Part shown: positions 34,282 through 43,619 of the stretch, one piece after another | Layout: every line of letters begins with the position of its first letter | How positions within the stretch are numbered: position 1 is the first letter of the stretch | Assembly (NCBI GenBank): GCA_910579085.1 | Contig: CAJTRU010000001.1 | Location: 1 to 64,000, forward strand | Reading direction: 5' to 3' | DNA: 64,000 nt | Source: an uncultured Lachnospiraceae bacterium | GTDB lineage: Bacteria; Bacillota; Clostridia; Lachnospirales; Lachnospiraceae | The notes under the pieces: model-generated | Told to the model about the DNA's origin: nothing | Database searches by the model: none | What the model saw: only the letters and a program-made list of their open reading frames with translations | Translations under genes and position numbers: made by a program

Positions 34282-37200
34282 ATTTTTAATTATGTCTGAA
34301 AGATAACATGCCGTAATCTTGGCAACTTTATATAAAGAGGCTGTAGAAGCACTATTATCAAGACTGGCCTTTTCATCAATTATGCTGTTATGTACTGCTC
34401 CAAGGCTGCATGATATATTTTTAACCTCAAAACCAGCTTCTTTCATCTCTCTTTTTAATTCCATGCTGTTTGCCTGGACTGCCTCATAACTTTCCCTGTT
34501 GCTGCACACAACAAGCCCTTTTACAGCACCATTTGATATTTTAAATTCTGCTGATATATTTAGCAGCTTTCCAGGTTCACTTTCTGTACCAGCATTACCA
34601 ACAGAGATTTTTACTTTGCCCTTATCACCCTGGCCGCTTAATATTGTTACATTCATGTTTGTAATTGTATCACCAGTAACTATAGGTATATCATAGCTTC
34701 TTCTGCCTGCCATCATCCCATGTAACTGTATTCCCCTGCCAAGGGACTTAAGTTTCATAAGTTCATCTGATGTAATATCAGGTGCACAGTATGACCTTGA
34801 AAGGACTTCTTCCATATATTTCCTTGTTTTGTCACACTCTGCTTTTATGCTTTCCTCAGAACCAAGGGACTCCGCCATGCTGTCCGCTGTTTCTTCAAAT
34901 TCTTTCTTTTCTTTTTCACCTAAAATATTCCTTCTGGCATAACAGTCTTTTACAGGACTGTAACCTTCTTTAAGCATCTGGATTGCAGCACCCAGCGATG
35001 CCACTGTAGAAGGGATTTGCATATTGGCAAGGTAAAGGTCTGCTTCAACACGGTTCTGCATCATATCACGCACTTCCTCTGCCTGCTTGTCATAGTATTC
35101 CCTCATCAGTTTATTTTCTGGTGACCTGGATTTCATCTCTTCTGCAAACTTTTCAAGTGAAGTATTAAGAAGTTTCTCCATATCACCATCAGACATTTCA
35201 TTTACACTGTCAGGTGTAATATTATCTATTGCCTCTGAAACAAGCCCCTGGTAATACCTGTTGCCACTGCTGCCCTCTTCTTTGTTATCTGGGTTAAAGC
35301 CGCTGTCAATCTGTGTTGTTATAGGCTTGCTGTGGTATACAAGCCCTTCAAGCCTGCCATAGTTATTATCAACTTCTACATCAATGCCTTTTCCTTTAAT
35401 GCTTCTTACAGCAGAAAGGAGGTTTCCAAGTGTCATTTCCCTTTTGCTTTGTATAACTGCACCAATTGCAGCACCATCTGTTTTTTCTATGTTATTAAGC
35501 AGCCTGTAAACTCCTATATAGCCGTCCCTTTCCTGCTCTGTTATTGAATTACTTCTTTCTAACTGCCATAAATACCTGCTGTACTTTTCTTCTGGCGTAA
35601 CCCCTTTATTAGAAGCAATTCCTGTAAGTTCCTTATCAAGCTCTTCTATTGACTTATCAAGCGGGTTATTGCCATTCCTTATTATATCAAGTACAACTGA
35701 TGGTTTCATATTGTCAATTATCCTGTTAAGTGAAGCATCATATTCTTTAACAGCATTAATATTATCTTCTGTAATCTCCATGCTGTTATATCCAAGAATT
35801 CTGACAGCCCTCTCATTTGCCTGTGTATTTTCAAGCCCAAGGCTCTGTAAAATATCAGGCACACTTCTCTGGAATGCTTTCTCAATGGAGTCACCAAAGT
35901 TCTTATCTGGCTCTGTTGCAACCTTTTCATAAATCTCCATAAACTGGCTTTTATTAGCCGTTTCACTTACGGCAGCAGCATGGAGTTCATTAAATGATAT
36001 AAGGTTCATCTGCCTTATGCCCATTCCAATTACTGATGCAGGTGCATTTGCAATATCAGATGTCTTCTGTAAAGCTTCCTGCATAAGCCCAAGTTCTTTG
36101 TCTGCCATTTCTGCTGATATGCCATATCTTGACATATAGTAAGCATTTTCTATATCCCTTAATTCTTTTACAATATTCTCAAGAGGTGCAGTTTCAATAT
36201 TTATGCCTTTGCCTGCCATTATTCCAACGGACTGCACTGTCATTTTAAGACATATTTCAGCTATATTCTTCTTAGCTATAACTGCCTGTATCTCCTGTTC
36301 TGACATGCCATCTGCTATATTAACTGGTATAACTGCTGTGCTGCCAGCACTATTGTTTTCATTTTCACTGGCTGCCTGTTTTAAAAGTGCAAGGTTTAAT
36401 TCCTGTACTTCACCATTCCCGCCTGTATTATATTGTATTGCATTATTAGCAATTATCTTAATGGCGGTAACTATATCCCCGTCATTTACCTCATTAAAGC
36501 TGTTAATCCAGTCCCTTGCTATTGTAAACTGTGATGTATCAAGCAGTGCCTGTTCTGCCTCACTCCCTGCCGCCATAGCCTGTACAACCTGAACAAGGGC
36601 CTTGTCAAGTGTCATATTGTCCTTAATATCACGCAGCACATCAAGAGTCCTTAAATTATCTATTGTTACCGGCAGGTCATTGGCTAAAAGCCACTTTGCA
36701 TCCTCTGAGGCAGTCTGCTGGTTAAGCCCTGCTATATCTATAATATCTTCAATCTGCCCTTTCAGTGAATCCCATATCTCCTTATCATATACAGATAAAT
36801 CATAAGCATTACTTACTGAGAACTGCCCATGATAAATATTTTCAATAGTAGGGGACATTCCCTTGCTTATTATATATGATTTCGCCTTGTCGGACATATC
36901 CCCAGCAACCAGGCTCATCTGCAAAGCTGAAACTACCCTTGATATATTTTCAAGTGTAGGTGGTATATCGGCTTCACGTAAAACCTGGGCAATCTGCGAC
37001 TCACTTTTCTGGTCAAGGAAACCTTGTTTCTGGATATTTTCAAGGCCTTCTTTAAGCTGCTGGCACAATTCCTTGTTACTTTCCTGGTAAAACTCTTTCC
37101 ACTCTTTCTGTTCCTTGATTTTCTGTGCAGCACGTTCCAGGTCTTCTTCCCTGCAATCCTCTATATTTCCTTCTTCTTTCTCAATACTTGCATAATCCTC

Positions 37201-37617
37201 ACCCGTAAGGATAGCTATATTTTTAACTGCTTCTTTGTCTTCCGCTGCCACTTGCGCGTTGCCTTTATTGTTGTTATTACTGTAGACCCCGGCATTATCT
37301 GGCGCTTTTGTACTTACCAGCGCCCTGGTGCTGCCCTGGTTGTAAGTATTTCCAACCTCTTTCAGTACAATATTGTCTTTCGACACATCCATGATTTGAA
37401 ATTTCCTTGTTTCGCCTTCCGTGGCTCCGCGTACTGCGGAATGGGGTACTGCAACCTCTATTCCGTTAAAGCTGATGGAAATCTTATCTGATACTTTTGA
37501 TATCACCCCTTCTACTACCTGGCCCTTTTTCCCTATAGACAGAAACGGGCTTCTGTCTGGCATAACGCCTGTTCTTGCCACCTGGCCAGGCTGGTGCATA
37601 ATATCTTTAATATTCAT
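34267..37617 (-). CDS. Large uncharacterised flagellar-locus protein (DUF6240-like)
   Basis: A 1,116-residue soluble protein without signal peptide or membrane segments. The N-terminal ~90 residues (GQVVEGVISKVSDKISISFNGIEVAVPHSAV) resemble a small beta domain. The long middle is helical, with repeated short motifs such as PPTLENISRVVSALQ, SPTIENIYHG and PVTIDNLRTL, a ~70-residue loosely repeated unit, and many Asn/Gln/Glu. The C-terminal part again has beta character (ISVGNAGTESEPGKLLNISAEFKISNGAV). I recall similar proteins labelled DUF6240 in Lachnospiraceae. Position before flagellin and a C-terminal domain reminiscent of FliK suggest a hook-length or assembly role, but this is inference. 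Confidence 0.62.
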   Translation of the reverse strand: MNIKDIMHQPGQVARTGVMPDRSPFLSIGKKGQVVEGVISKVSDKISISFNGIEVAVPHSAVRGATEGETRKFQIMDVSKDNIVLKEVGNTYNQGSTRALVSTKAPDNAGVYSNNNNKGNAQVAAEDKEAVKNIAILTGEDYASIEKEEGNIEDCREEDLERAAQKIKEQKEWKEFYQESNKELCQQLKEGLENIQKQGFLDQKSESQIAQVLREADIPPTLENISRVVSALQMSLVAGDMSDKAKSYIISKGMSPTIENIYHGQFSVSNAYDLSVYDKEIWDSLKGQIEDIIDIAGLNQQTASEDAKWLLANDLPVTIDNLRTLDVLRDIKDNMTLDKALVQVVQAMAAGSEAEQALLDTSQFTIARDWINSFNEVNDGDIVTAIKIIANNAIQYNTGGNGEVQELNLALLKQAASENENNSAGSTAVIPVNIADGMSEQEIQAVIAKKNIAEICLKMTVQSVGIMAGKGINIETAPLENIVKELRDIENAYYMSRYGISAEMADKELGLMQEALQKTSDIANAPASVIGMGIRQMNLISFNELHAAAVSETANKSQFMEIYEKVATEPDKNFGDSIEKAFQRSVPDILQSLGLENTQANERAVRILGYNSMEITEDNINAVKEYDASLNRIIDNMKPSVVLDIIRNGNNPLDKSIEELDKELTGIASNKGVTPEEKYSRYLWQLERSNSITEQERDGYIGVYRLLNNIEKTDGAAIGAVIQSKREMTLGNLLSAVRSIKGKGIDVEVDNNYGRLEGLVYHSKPITTQIDSGFNPDNKEEGSSGNRYYQGLVSEAIDNITPDSVNEMSDGDMEKLLNTSLEKFAEEMKSRSPENKLMREYYDKQAEEVRDMMQNRVEADLYLANMQIPSTVASLGAAIQMLKEGYSPVKDCYARRNILGEKEKKEFEETADSMAESLGSEESIKAECDKTRKYMEEVLSRSYCAPDITSDELMKLKSLGRGIQLHGMMAGRRSYDIPIVTGDTITNMNVTILSGQGDKGKVKISVGNAGTESEPGKLLNISAEFKISNGAVKGLVVCSNRESYEAVQANSMELKREMKEAGFEVKNISCSLGAVHNSIIDEKASLDNSASTASLYKVAKITACYLSDIIKNIENQ

Positions 37618-37732
37618 AGACTTCTCACCGTATGTACCTTTCTTAAAATATCTTTATATATCTACTTAATTAAATCGGCATATTAACAGAATATCTTTAA
37701 CCAGGCAGTTTAAAAAGAACCTGGTTAAAACC

Positions 37733-37760
37733 AAAAAGGACAGGCGTTTTACCGCCTGCC
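37733..37760 (-). terminator. Terminator after thrS
   Basis: Read on the minus strand: GGCAGGCGGTAAAACGCCTGTCC stem-loop (CAGGCG / CGCCTG core) followed by TTTTT, about 35 bases after the thrS stop codon. Confidence 0.86.
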
Positions 37761-37795
37761 TTTATATACACTGGATACTGCCAGGAATATTTGTC

Positions 37796-39790
37796 TTATT
37801 CCTGTTTGTCCTCTTCTGTTACTTCTTCTTTACGTATTTCCTTTGTGCGTATTTCCTTGCATATGCTATCTATAAATTCCTGTAAATCTTTCTGTCCCTC
37901 ATCACCTGCAAAACGGCTTCTTACAGATACCTTTCCTGTCTCTTCTTCCTTTGCCCCTACAACAAGCATATATGGCAGTTTATCAAGCCTTGCCTCACGT
38001 ATTTTATAGCCAATCTTTTCAGAGCGGTTGTCAACTGTTGCATCTATCCCGTTTTTCTTAAGTTCTGCAAGGACACTTTCTGCATAATCCTTATATTTTT
38101 CAGAAATAGGAAGCACCCTGGCCTGTTCAGGACAAAGCCATGTAGGGAATTTGCCTGCATATTTTTCAATAAGCCATGCAAGTGTACGCTCATAACATCC
38201 CATAGATGTCCTGTGTATAATATATGGGCGCTTTTTATCCCCGTTTTCATCTATATAATACATATCAAAACGTTCTGAAAGGAACATATCAAGCTGTACT
38301 GTAATCATTGTATCTTCCTTGCCATACACATTCTTTGCCTGTATATCCAGCTTAGGGCCGTAAAAAGCTGCTTCACCTGCCTCTTCTGTATATTCAAGCC
38401 CTATAGCATCAAGAATTTCACGCATTGCATTTTCTACCTTATCCCACTCATCTGCTGTTCCAAGGTATTTATCTGTATTTTCAGGGTCCCACTTGGACAT
38501 GCGGTATGTTACATCCTCCTCTAAGCCAAGTGTTTTAAGGCAGTACCTTGCAAGTTCAACACAGTTCTTAAATTCATCTGCAATCTGCTCTGGTGTACAC
38601 ACAAGATGCCCCTCTGAAATAGTAAACTGGCGCACACGTGTAAGCCCATGCATTTCCCCAGACTCTTCATTACGGAAAAGTGTCGATGTTTCACCCATCC
38701 TGTATGGAAGGTCTCTGTATGATTTCTGTCTTGCCTTATAAACATAATACTGGAACGGGCATGTCATAGGACGCAGTGCAAAAATGTCATTTCCTGATAT
38801 GCTGTTGCCTTCCTCGTCTTCGTCATCTTCACCAAGAATAAACATACCTTCTTTATAGTGTCCCCAGTGGTCAGAAATTTTATATAAATCTGACTTTGCC
38901 ATAAGTGGTGTCCTTGTCCTTACATAGCCCCACTCGTTATCCTCAAGGTCTTCAATCCAGCGCTGGAGTTTCTGTATCATTTTTGTTCCCTTTGGCATAA
39001 GAAGCGGAAGGCCCTGCCCGATTACATCCACAGTTGTAAATAAATCCATGTCGCGTCCAAGTTTATTATGGTCACGGTTCTTAATATCCTCAAGATATGC
39101 AAGGTACTCTTCTAAATCCTGCTTTTTATTAAATGCAGTTCCATATATACGTGTAAGCATTTTATTATGCTCATCACCTCTCCAGTATGCACCTGAAGAA
39201 GAAGTAAGTTTAAATGCCTTAATCTGCTTTGTACTCATAAGATGAGGCCCTGCACAAAATTCCACAAAATCCCCCTGTTTATAAAATGTAAGGGTATCTG
39301 TACCAGGATGTTCATTAATCATTTCAACCTTGTAAGGCTCATCCCTTTCCGTCATAAGTTTTACAGCTTCTTCTTTAGAAAGGGTATACCTCTCAAGCTT
39401 TTCACCTTTTTTAATGATTTTCTTCATTTCCTTTTCAATATTGTCAAGTTCCTCCCTTGAAAGGCTTGGCATATCAAAATCATAGTAGAAACCATTATCT
39501 ATTGCAGGCCCTATTGTAAGCTTTGCCCCAGGATAAAGGTTCTGTACCGCTTCAGCCATAACATGTGCACATGTGTGGCGGTAAGCTTTCTTTCCTCCTT
39601 CACTGTCAAATGTAAGTATATTTAATTCACAATCCTTGTCAACTACAGTACGTAAATCAACAACATTGCCATCAACTTCAGCAGCACATGCCACCCTGGC
39701 AAGCCCCTCACTAATATCTGCTGCAATATCAATTACAGCCATTCCAGAATTATACTCTTTAAATGAGCCGTCTTTTAAAGTTATCTTCAT
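37796..39790 (-). CDS. thrS: Threonyl-tRNA synthetase
   Basis: Charges tRNA-Thr. The 664 residues show the N-terminal TGS domain (KITLKDGSFKEYNSG...), the editing domain with HTCAHVMAEAV (zinc-type HxxxH) and YRGDEHNKML, and the class II core. Motif 2 lies in FRNEESGEMHGLTRVRQF, motif 3 in GCYERTLAWLIEKY, and zinc ligands include the Cys in RPMTCPFQ. The anticodon-binding domain (ARVLPISEKYKDYA) ends the protein, followed by a charged tail. It is preceded by a T-box leader and followed by a terminator, so it is a single-gene unit. Confidence 0.98.
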   Translation of the reverse strand: MKITLKDGSFKEYNSGMAVIDIAADISEGLARVACAAEVDGNVVDLRTVVDKDCELNILTFDSEGGKKAYRHTCAHVMAEAVQNLYPGAKLTIGPAIDNGFYYDFDMPSLSREELDNIEKEMKKIIKKGEKLERYTLSKEEAVKLMTERDEPYKVEMINEHPGTDTLTFYKQGDFVEFCAGPHLMSTKQIKAFKLTSSSGAYWRGDEHNKMLTRIYGTAFNKKQDLEEYLAYLEDIKNRDHNKLGRDMDLFTTVDVIGQGLPLLMPKGTKMIQKLQRWIEDLEDNEWGYVRTRTPLMAKSDLYKISDHWGHYKEGMFILGEDDEDEEGNSISGNDIFALRPMTCPFQYYVYKARQKSYRDLPYRMGETSTLFRNEESGEMHGLTRVRQFTISEGHLVCTPEQIADEFKNCVELARYCLKTLGLEEDVTYRMSKWDPENTDKYLGTADEWDKVENAMREILDAIGLEYTEEAGEAAFYGPKLDIQAKNVYGKEDTMITVQLDMFLSERFDMYYIDENGDKKRPYIIHRTSMGCYERTLAWLIEKYAGKFPTWLCPEQARVLPISEKYKDYAESVLAELKKNGIDATVDNRSEKIGYKIREARLDKLPYMLVVGAKEEETGKVSVRSRFAGDEGQKDLQEFIDSICKEIRTKEIRKEEVTEEDKQE

Positions 39791-39920
39791 AATTTACACC
39801 AAGCCCCAAACGGAAATGCCTGCATTTCCATATGAAGCGCAAACACAGAGAGGTGAAAGATTTGTGTTTGCATTTTATCCTTTCTTATATTTTTCTTTCA
39901 CCATTTTCCATCTAAAAATA

Positions 39921-40145
39921 AAAAGCCCCTTCTGGCAAAATGCCAAAAGGGACGTTACATTCTAAGCAGCGCGGTTCCACCCTGGTTCAATGGAATAAAA
40001 TTCCATTGCAGCTTTCACTAACTATAACGTAGTTACCGGACCGGATTAGGGCCACTCCAAGGCAGTCTTCAGCTATAATGCAATAAGATGTTCACAGCCA
40101 CCATCTCTCTCTTGGATTGCATACCTATAACCTACTCTTCTTATC
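39921..40145 (-). promoter_or_regulatory. T-box leader (threonine) upstream of thrS
   Basis: Read on the minus strand this ~225-base leader carries the near-consensus T-box sequence AGGGTGGAACCGC (39971-39983) and a terminator stem GCCAGAAGGGGC with TTTTT after it (39921-39954). Upstream are AGAGAG and GTGGCTGTGAACATC of a shortened stem I. A specifier ACT (40064-40066, in GAAGACTGCCTTGGAG) would read threonine. It controls thrS by tRNA-Thr charging. Confidence 0.9.
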
Positions 40146-40268
40146 AACGTGTTTTGTGTATTATTTTTATTGATGTATTTTATATCAGTAAAAGAAGTTT
40201 GTCAAGATAAAAATAATTAAATGGCATGGTTTTACACAAGCGCAAAATAACTGTAAACCATCCTAATA

Positions 40269-40478
40269 CTAATCAAAATAAAATAGTTCTTCAAATTTTT
40301 TACCAAGTGCAATGCATAATACAAGTGCCAGCTTTGCAGTAGGGCTAAATTGTCCTGTTTCAATAGAACTAATTGTATTACGGGAAACCCCCACCATTTC
40401 TGCAAGCTGGTTTTGTGACAATTCCAGCTCTGCCCTTGCTTCCTTTAAATGGTTTTTTAATATAAGTTTACCGTCCAG
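40269..40478 (-). CDS. Small XRE-family HTH regulator, probable CTG start
   Basis: A ~69-residue helix-turn-helix protein of the compact YgzD/YozG type: LKEARAELELSQNQLAEMVGVSRNTISSIETGQFSPTAKLALVLCIALGKKFEELFYFD covers the whole domain. No ATG, GTG or TTG lies in frame upstream of the domain. CTG at 40476-40478 is preceded by AGGAGG at seven bases and is the best start. Family members usually begin a few residues before LKEAR, which fits. It lies 45 bases after a DUF6442 gene on the same strand, a pairing known in Firmicutes. The start codon is an inference. Confidence 0.78.
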   Translation of the reverse strand: MDGKLILKNHLKEARAELELSQNQLAEMVGVSRNTISSIETGQFSPTAKLALVLCIALGKKFEELFYFD

Positions 40479-40523
40479 ACTGCCACCTCCTTAAATAAAA
40501 ATCATTATCTTACCATTTTTTAC

Positions 40524-40829
40524 TTAATGGCCCATAAAAAAACGTATAGTTGAAACAACGAAAACTACAACCATAATTATAGTAATAACTAAATTTGATT
40601 TATCCCTGCATTTTATATACCTGTAAAAATTACCAACAGCCACTGAAATGCTGGTGGTAGCAACCAGGTCCATTATTGGATAACCTTTCATATCCCCAAT
40701 AAATGAAAAAACACCAACAGCAATGACCATTGAAATATAAGTCCATTTAATAGATTTATCCCTAATCTGTACTTCCATTTCATCATTGTTTTCATTTTGT
40801 GCTTTTCTTAAAATTTCTTCCCTGTCCAT
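40524..40829 (-). CDS. DUF6442-like small membrane protein
   Basis: A 101-residue protein beginning MDREEILRKAQNENNDEMEVQIRDKS, followed by three transmembrane helices (about 28-48, 54-72, 80-98). The N-terminal MDREEIL-xxxxNxNDE pattern is that of DUF6442, a family whose genes are usually beside a small XRE regulator, as here. The function is unknown; such pairs may sense membrane stress. GGGGGA precedes the ATG. It is divergent from the ABC transporter operon. Confidence 0.72.
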   Translation of the reverse strand: MDREEILRKAQNENNDEMEVQIRDKSIKWTYISMVIAVGVFSFIGDMKGYPIMDLVATTSISVAVGNFYRYIKCRDKSNLVITIIMVVVFVVSTIRFFMGH

Positions 40830-40920
40830 TAAAATCCCCCATCAGTTTGACAAATTTTATTTGCAATACAATAATACTATAGCCAAGTTTTCTTGTCAAT
40901 AATATCCGCTTAGAAAATAC

Positions 40921-40975
40921 TTGACAAAACTGTGCATATACTGTATATATTAATATATACAGTATATACACAGTT
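40921..40975 (+). promoter_or_regulatory. Promoter and 48-bp palindromic operator of the ABC operon
   Basis: TTGACA (40921-40926) is followed after 17 bases by TATATA, a strong vegetative promoter. Overlapping the -10 is an almost perfect 48-bp palindrome (40928-40975): the central 24 bases are fully self-complementary and the outer arms read AACTGTG / CACAGTT. This symmetry suits a dimeric GntR/YtrA-type repressor, and such a gene is in the operon (42548). Autoregulation by that repressor is inferred. Confidence 0.78.
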
Positions 40976-40993
40976 ATAAAGGAGGTATGTATT

Positions 40994-41896
40994 ATGCTTA
41001 AAGTAGAATACTTAGATAAAACACTTTCCAATAAAAACAATACATTTAAACTAAATAATATATCTTTTACACTGCCTAAAGGATATATCTGTGGTATTAT
41101 TGGTGAAAACGGCTCTGGCAAGTCTTCACTTATAAAATGCCTTGCAGGATTATACCGCCCTGATAATGGCAATATTTTTATCCAGGATGTGCCTTTCTAT
41201 GAAAATGAAACAAAGAACAAAAATATGTTAGGGCTTGTCCTGGATAATAGCTTTTATAACCAGAACTTTACTTTAATCCAGATTGGCAGGTTTTATGGCA
41301 GCCTGTACAATGAATTTAATTTTAACCAGTATCTTGGATATTTATCTTTATTCAATATAGACAGCAAAATAAAATTCAAGCATCTTTCTAAAGGTATGAA
41401 AACAAAAGTGCAGATTTCATTTGCCTTATCACACAATGCAAAACTTTTCCTGTTTGATGAACCAGCAGACGGGCTAGACAAAAACTCACGGGAAGAATTA
41501 ATAAAAATCTGTACAGGGCTTGTATCTGATGGTGAAAAATCTGTCCTGCTTTCCTCACATATAACAGAAGACCTGGACAGAATAGCTGATTACATTGGCT
41601 ATATGCAGAATGGAAGCATGTTATTCTTTCTTCCAAAAGATACATTATGTGACAAGTTCAGGATTATTAAAGGGGAACATTATAAATGCCAGAATATCCC
41701 CAAAAATAAAATTGTATATATGGAAAAATGCAAATATATAACAAGTACAATGGTTAAGGGCGGAAACAAATATTCATCAGATAAAACACTTGAAGTATAC
41801 AAACCATGTATTGCTGAATTTATGTATTATTTTGTGAAAGGAGGAAAAGAAAATGCCAAAAATATTGCAAAGGACTTTATTAATGTCAATAGCTAA
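40994..41896 (+). CDS. ABC transporter ATP-binding protein (module 1)
   Basis: A 300-residue ABC ATPase. The nucleotide-binding domain spans about residues 1-210 with Walker A GENGSGKSS, a degenerate signature LSKGMKTKVQIS, Walker B LFLFDEPADGLD and the switch His in SSHITEDL. A ~90-residue C-terminal extension without recognisable motif follows. AGGAGG precedes the ATG. It is the first gene of the five-gene operon ATPase-permease-GntR-ATPase-permease and overlaps its permease by 44 bases. YtrA-linked ABC systems respond to antibiotics or cell-wall stress; the substrate here is unknown. Confidence 0.93.
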   Translation: MLKVEYLDKTLSNKNNTFKLNNISFTLPKGYICGIIGENGSGKSSLIKCLAGLYRPDNGNIFIQDVPFYENETKNKNMLGLVLDNSFYNQNFTLIQIGRFYGSLYNEFNFNQYLGYLSLFNIDSKIKFKHLSKGMKTKVQISFALSHNAKLFLFDEPADGLDKNSREELIKICTGLVSDGEKSVLLSSHITEDLDRIADYIGYMQNGSMLFFLPKDTLCDKFRIIKGEHYKCQNIPKNKIVYMEKCKYITSTMVKGGNKYSSDKTLEVYKPCIAEFMYYFVKGGKENAKNIAKDFINVNS

Positions 41897-42539
41897 TTAC
41901 TTATTCAGCATATCCTTTTATTATATAGCCTTTATTATTGCCAGTATTGTTTCCAGCAATAAGTTTGGAATTCTGGAAAACAGGTATTCTGCAATTTTTT
42001 TCCTTATATTTGCACTGGAATTTTATTATACAAGAATTCCAGACTATATATTTATTGCCCCTTTTTCCAGAAATGAAAGAATGTTACTGCAAAAAAAGCT
42101 ATTTTTATATAACCTTTTTGCAACATGGATTATAACCTCAGTAATTATTGTATTACCAGATTTAATAACATCAATTATTAAGAATAATATTTATAACCTG
42201 GGCAAATCAGTATTTATAATAGTTGTAATATATTCCCTGTTATTTGTAGCAGGGCACTTTAAATATTTTAATCTTATAAATAAAAAAAATTATAAACTTA
42301 CAGGAGTGCTTACATATACATTTATACTGGCAGACTCTTCAGTTATTGCTGCTATTGCCATAGATGCAGATACTGGCATATTTACATATATAATTACCGG
42401 GGTTACTGGTATTTCTGCAATTATTGTTTCATTATACTATTACAAAAAACATTTTAAAAATATGCTTGAATTCTATTCTGATTATGAATTTAAAATACAA
42501 TATAATAATTATAAACTTTTTGAAAGAACAAGGAAATAA
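41853..42539 (+). CDS. ABC transporter permease (module 1)
   Basis: A 228-residue polytopic membrane protein with about six transmembrane helices (for example LFSISFYYIAFIIASIV, WIITSVIIVLPDLITSII, FIIVVIYSLLFVAG). It overlaps the 3' end of the ATPase gene; GGAGG inside that gene lies seven bases before the ATG, so translation is coupled. It is the likely membrane partner of the preceding ATPase. No sequence motif identifies the family; the assignment rests on topology and context. Confidence 0.72.
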   Translation: MPKILQRTLLMSIANYLFSISFYYIAFIIASIVSSNKFGILENRYSAIFFLIFALEFYYTRIPDYIFIAPFSRNERMLLQKKLFLYNLFATWIITSVIIVLPDLITSIIKNNIYNLGKSVFIIVVIYSLLFVAGHFKYFNLINKKNYKLTGVLTYTFILADSSVIAAIAIDADTGIFTYIITGVTGISAIIVSLYYYKKHFKNMLEFYSDYEFKIQYNNYKLFERTRK

Positions 42540-42547
42540 GGTAATAT

Positions 42548-42922
42548 ATGAAAATATTAATCTCAACAACAAAAAACATGCCTATCTATGAGCAGATTAC
42601 AAACCAGATACGCGATGCTGTTATAAACGGGGAATTAAAGCCAGGCGAAGGCATGCCTTCAATAAGGATATTAGCTAAAGACCTGCAAGTCAGTGTTATA
42701 ACCACAAAACGTGCATACGAAGAACTTGAAAAGGAAGGTGTAATTGAAGCCAGGCAAGGCAAGGGTTTTTATGTCTGCCACCAGAATAATGACCACCTGC
42801 GTGAAAAACAAATAATGAATATAGAAAACCGGCTGCTGGATTTAATAAAAGAAAGTAAAAATGCAGGAATGGGACTTGATGATATTATTGAATTAGTCCG
42901 CATGTTATATGATGAAAAATAA
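42548..42922 (+). CDS. GntR-family (YtrA-type) transcriptional regulator
   Basis: A 124-residue short GntR regulator: winged helix at residues ~10-75 (PIYEQITNQIRDAVINGELKPGEGMPSIRILAKDLQVSVITTKRAYEELEKEGVIEARQGKGFYV) and a short helical C-terminus of the YtrA type, without an effector domain. YtrA repressors control their own ABC transporter operon, often sensing cell-wall antibiotics. The palindromic operator upstream of the operon is a likely site. It lies eight bases after the permease. Confidence 0.93.
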   Translation: MKILISTTKNMPIYEQITNQIRDAVINGELKPGEGMPSIRILAKDLQVSVITTKRAYEELEKEGVIEARQGKGFYVCHQNNDHLREKQIMNIENRLLDLIKESKNAGMGLDDIIELVRMLYDEK

Positions 42923-42971
42923 AACAAGGCTTAAATATAAAGTAATACATAAATGGAGGAAACAGGTTATT

Positions 42972-43619
42972 ATGGAAAATATAATCGTTAAAATTCAGAA
43001 TGCATCTGTAAGTTTTAAAAACTTCACATTGCATCCTGCAAATATTGAGATACCAGAAGGCTTTATTACTGGTATAACTGGTGCAAATGGTGCTGGAAAA
43101 ACTACATTTATCCAAATGGTTCTTGGCTGCTTTCCAAAAATGAATGGCACTGTCACAATAAAAGGCTCTGACGTAATAAAGGAACGCCAGAAAGCACTTG
43201 CAATGACAGGCGTTATCTCAGAAAAAAGAACTTTTTATGAGGATGAAGATGCACTTAAAAATGAAGAATATTTCTCCTCTTTTTATAAAAACTGGGATAA
43301 AAAAATTTATAGGGAATATCTTAAAAAAATGAACATTTCCCCTAGTAAAAATATAGGAAATCTTTCAAAAGGTGAAAGGATAAAATTCCAGCTCGCTTTT
43401 TCGGCAGCATATAAACCCGCTTTACTTATAATGGATGAACCAGCTTCAGGTTTAGACCCTGTATTTAGAACAGATTTCTTTAAAATCCTCCAGGAATTCG
43501 TGGCGGAATATATGGCCACAATTATTATTTCTGACAATGTAACAGAAAACCTGGAACAAATTGCCGATTATTTAATTACAATAAAAAATGGGGAATGTAG
43601 CTGGAAGGAGGTTATTTAA
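42972..43619 (+). CDS. ABC transporter ATP-binding protein (module 2)
   Basis: A 215-residue ABC ATPase with Walker A GANGAGKTT, signature NLSKGERIKFQLAF, Walker B LLIMDEPASGLDP and no C-terminal extension. The start at 42972 (MENIIVKIQNASV) was chosen on the domain boundary, with GGAGG about a dozen bases upstream; an ATG 21 codons earlier overlaps the GntR gene and encodes a basic segment foreign to the family. Its stop codon overlaps the start of the next permease gene. Confidence 0.92.
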   Translation: MENIIVKIQNASVSFKNFTLHPANIEIPEGFITGITGANGAGKTTFIQMVLGCFPKMNGTVTIKGSDVIKERQKALAMTGVISEKRTFYEDEDALKNEEYFSSFYKNWDKKIYREYLKKMNISPSKNIGNLSKGERIKFQLAFSAAYKPALLIMDEPASGLDPVFRTDFFKILQEFVAEYMATIIISDNVTENLEQIADYLITIKNGECSWKEVI

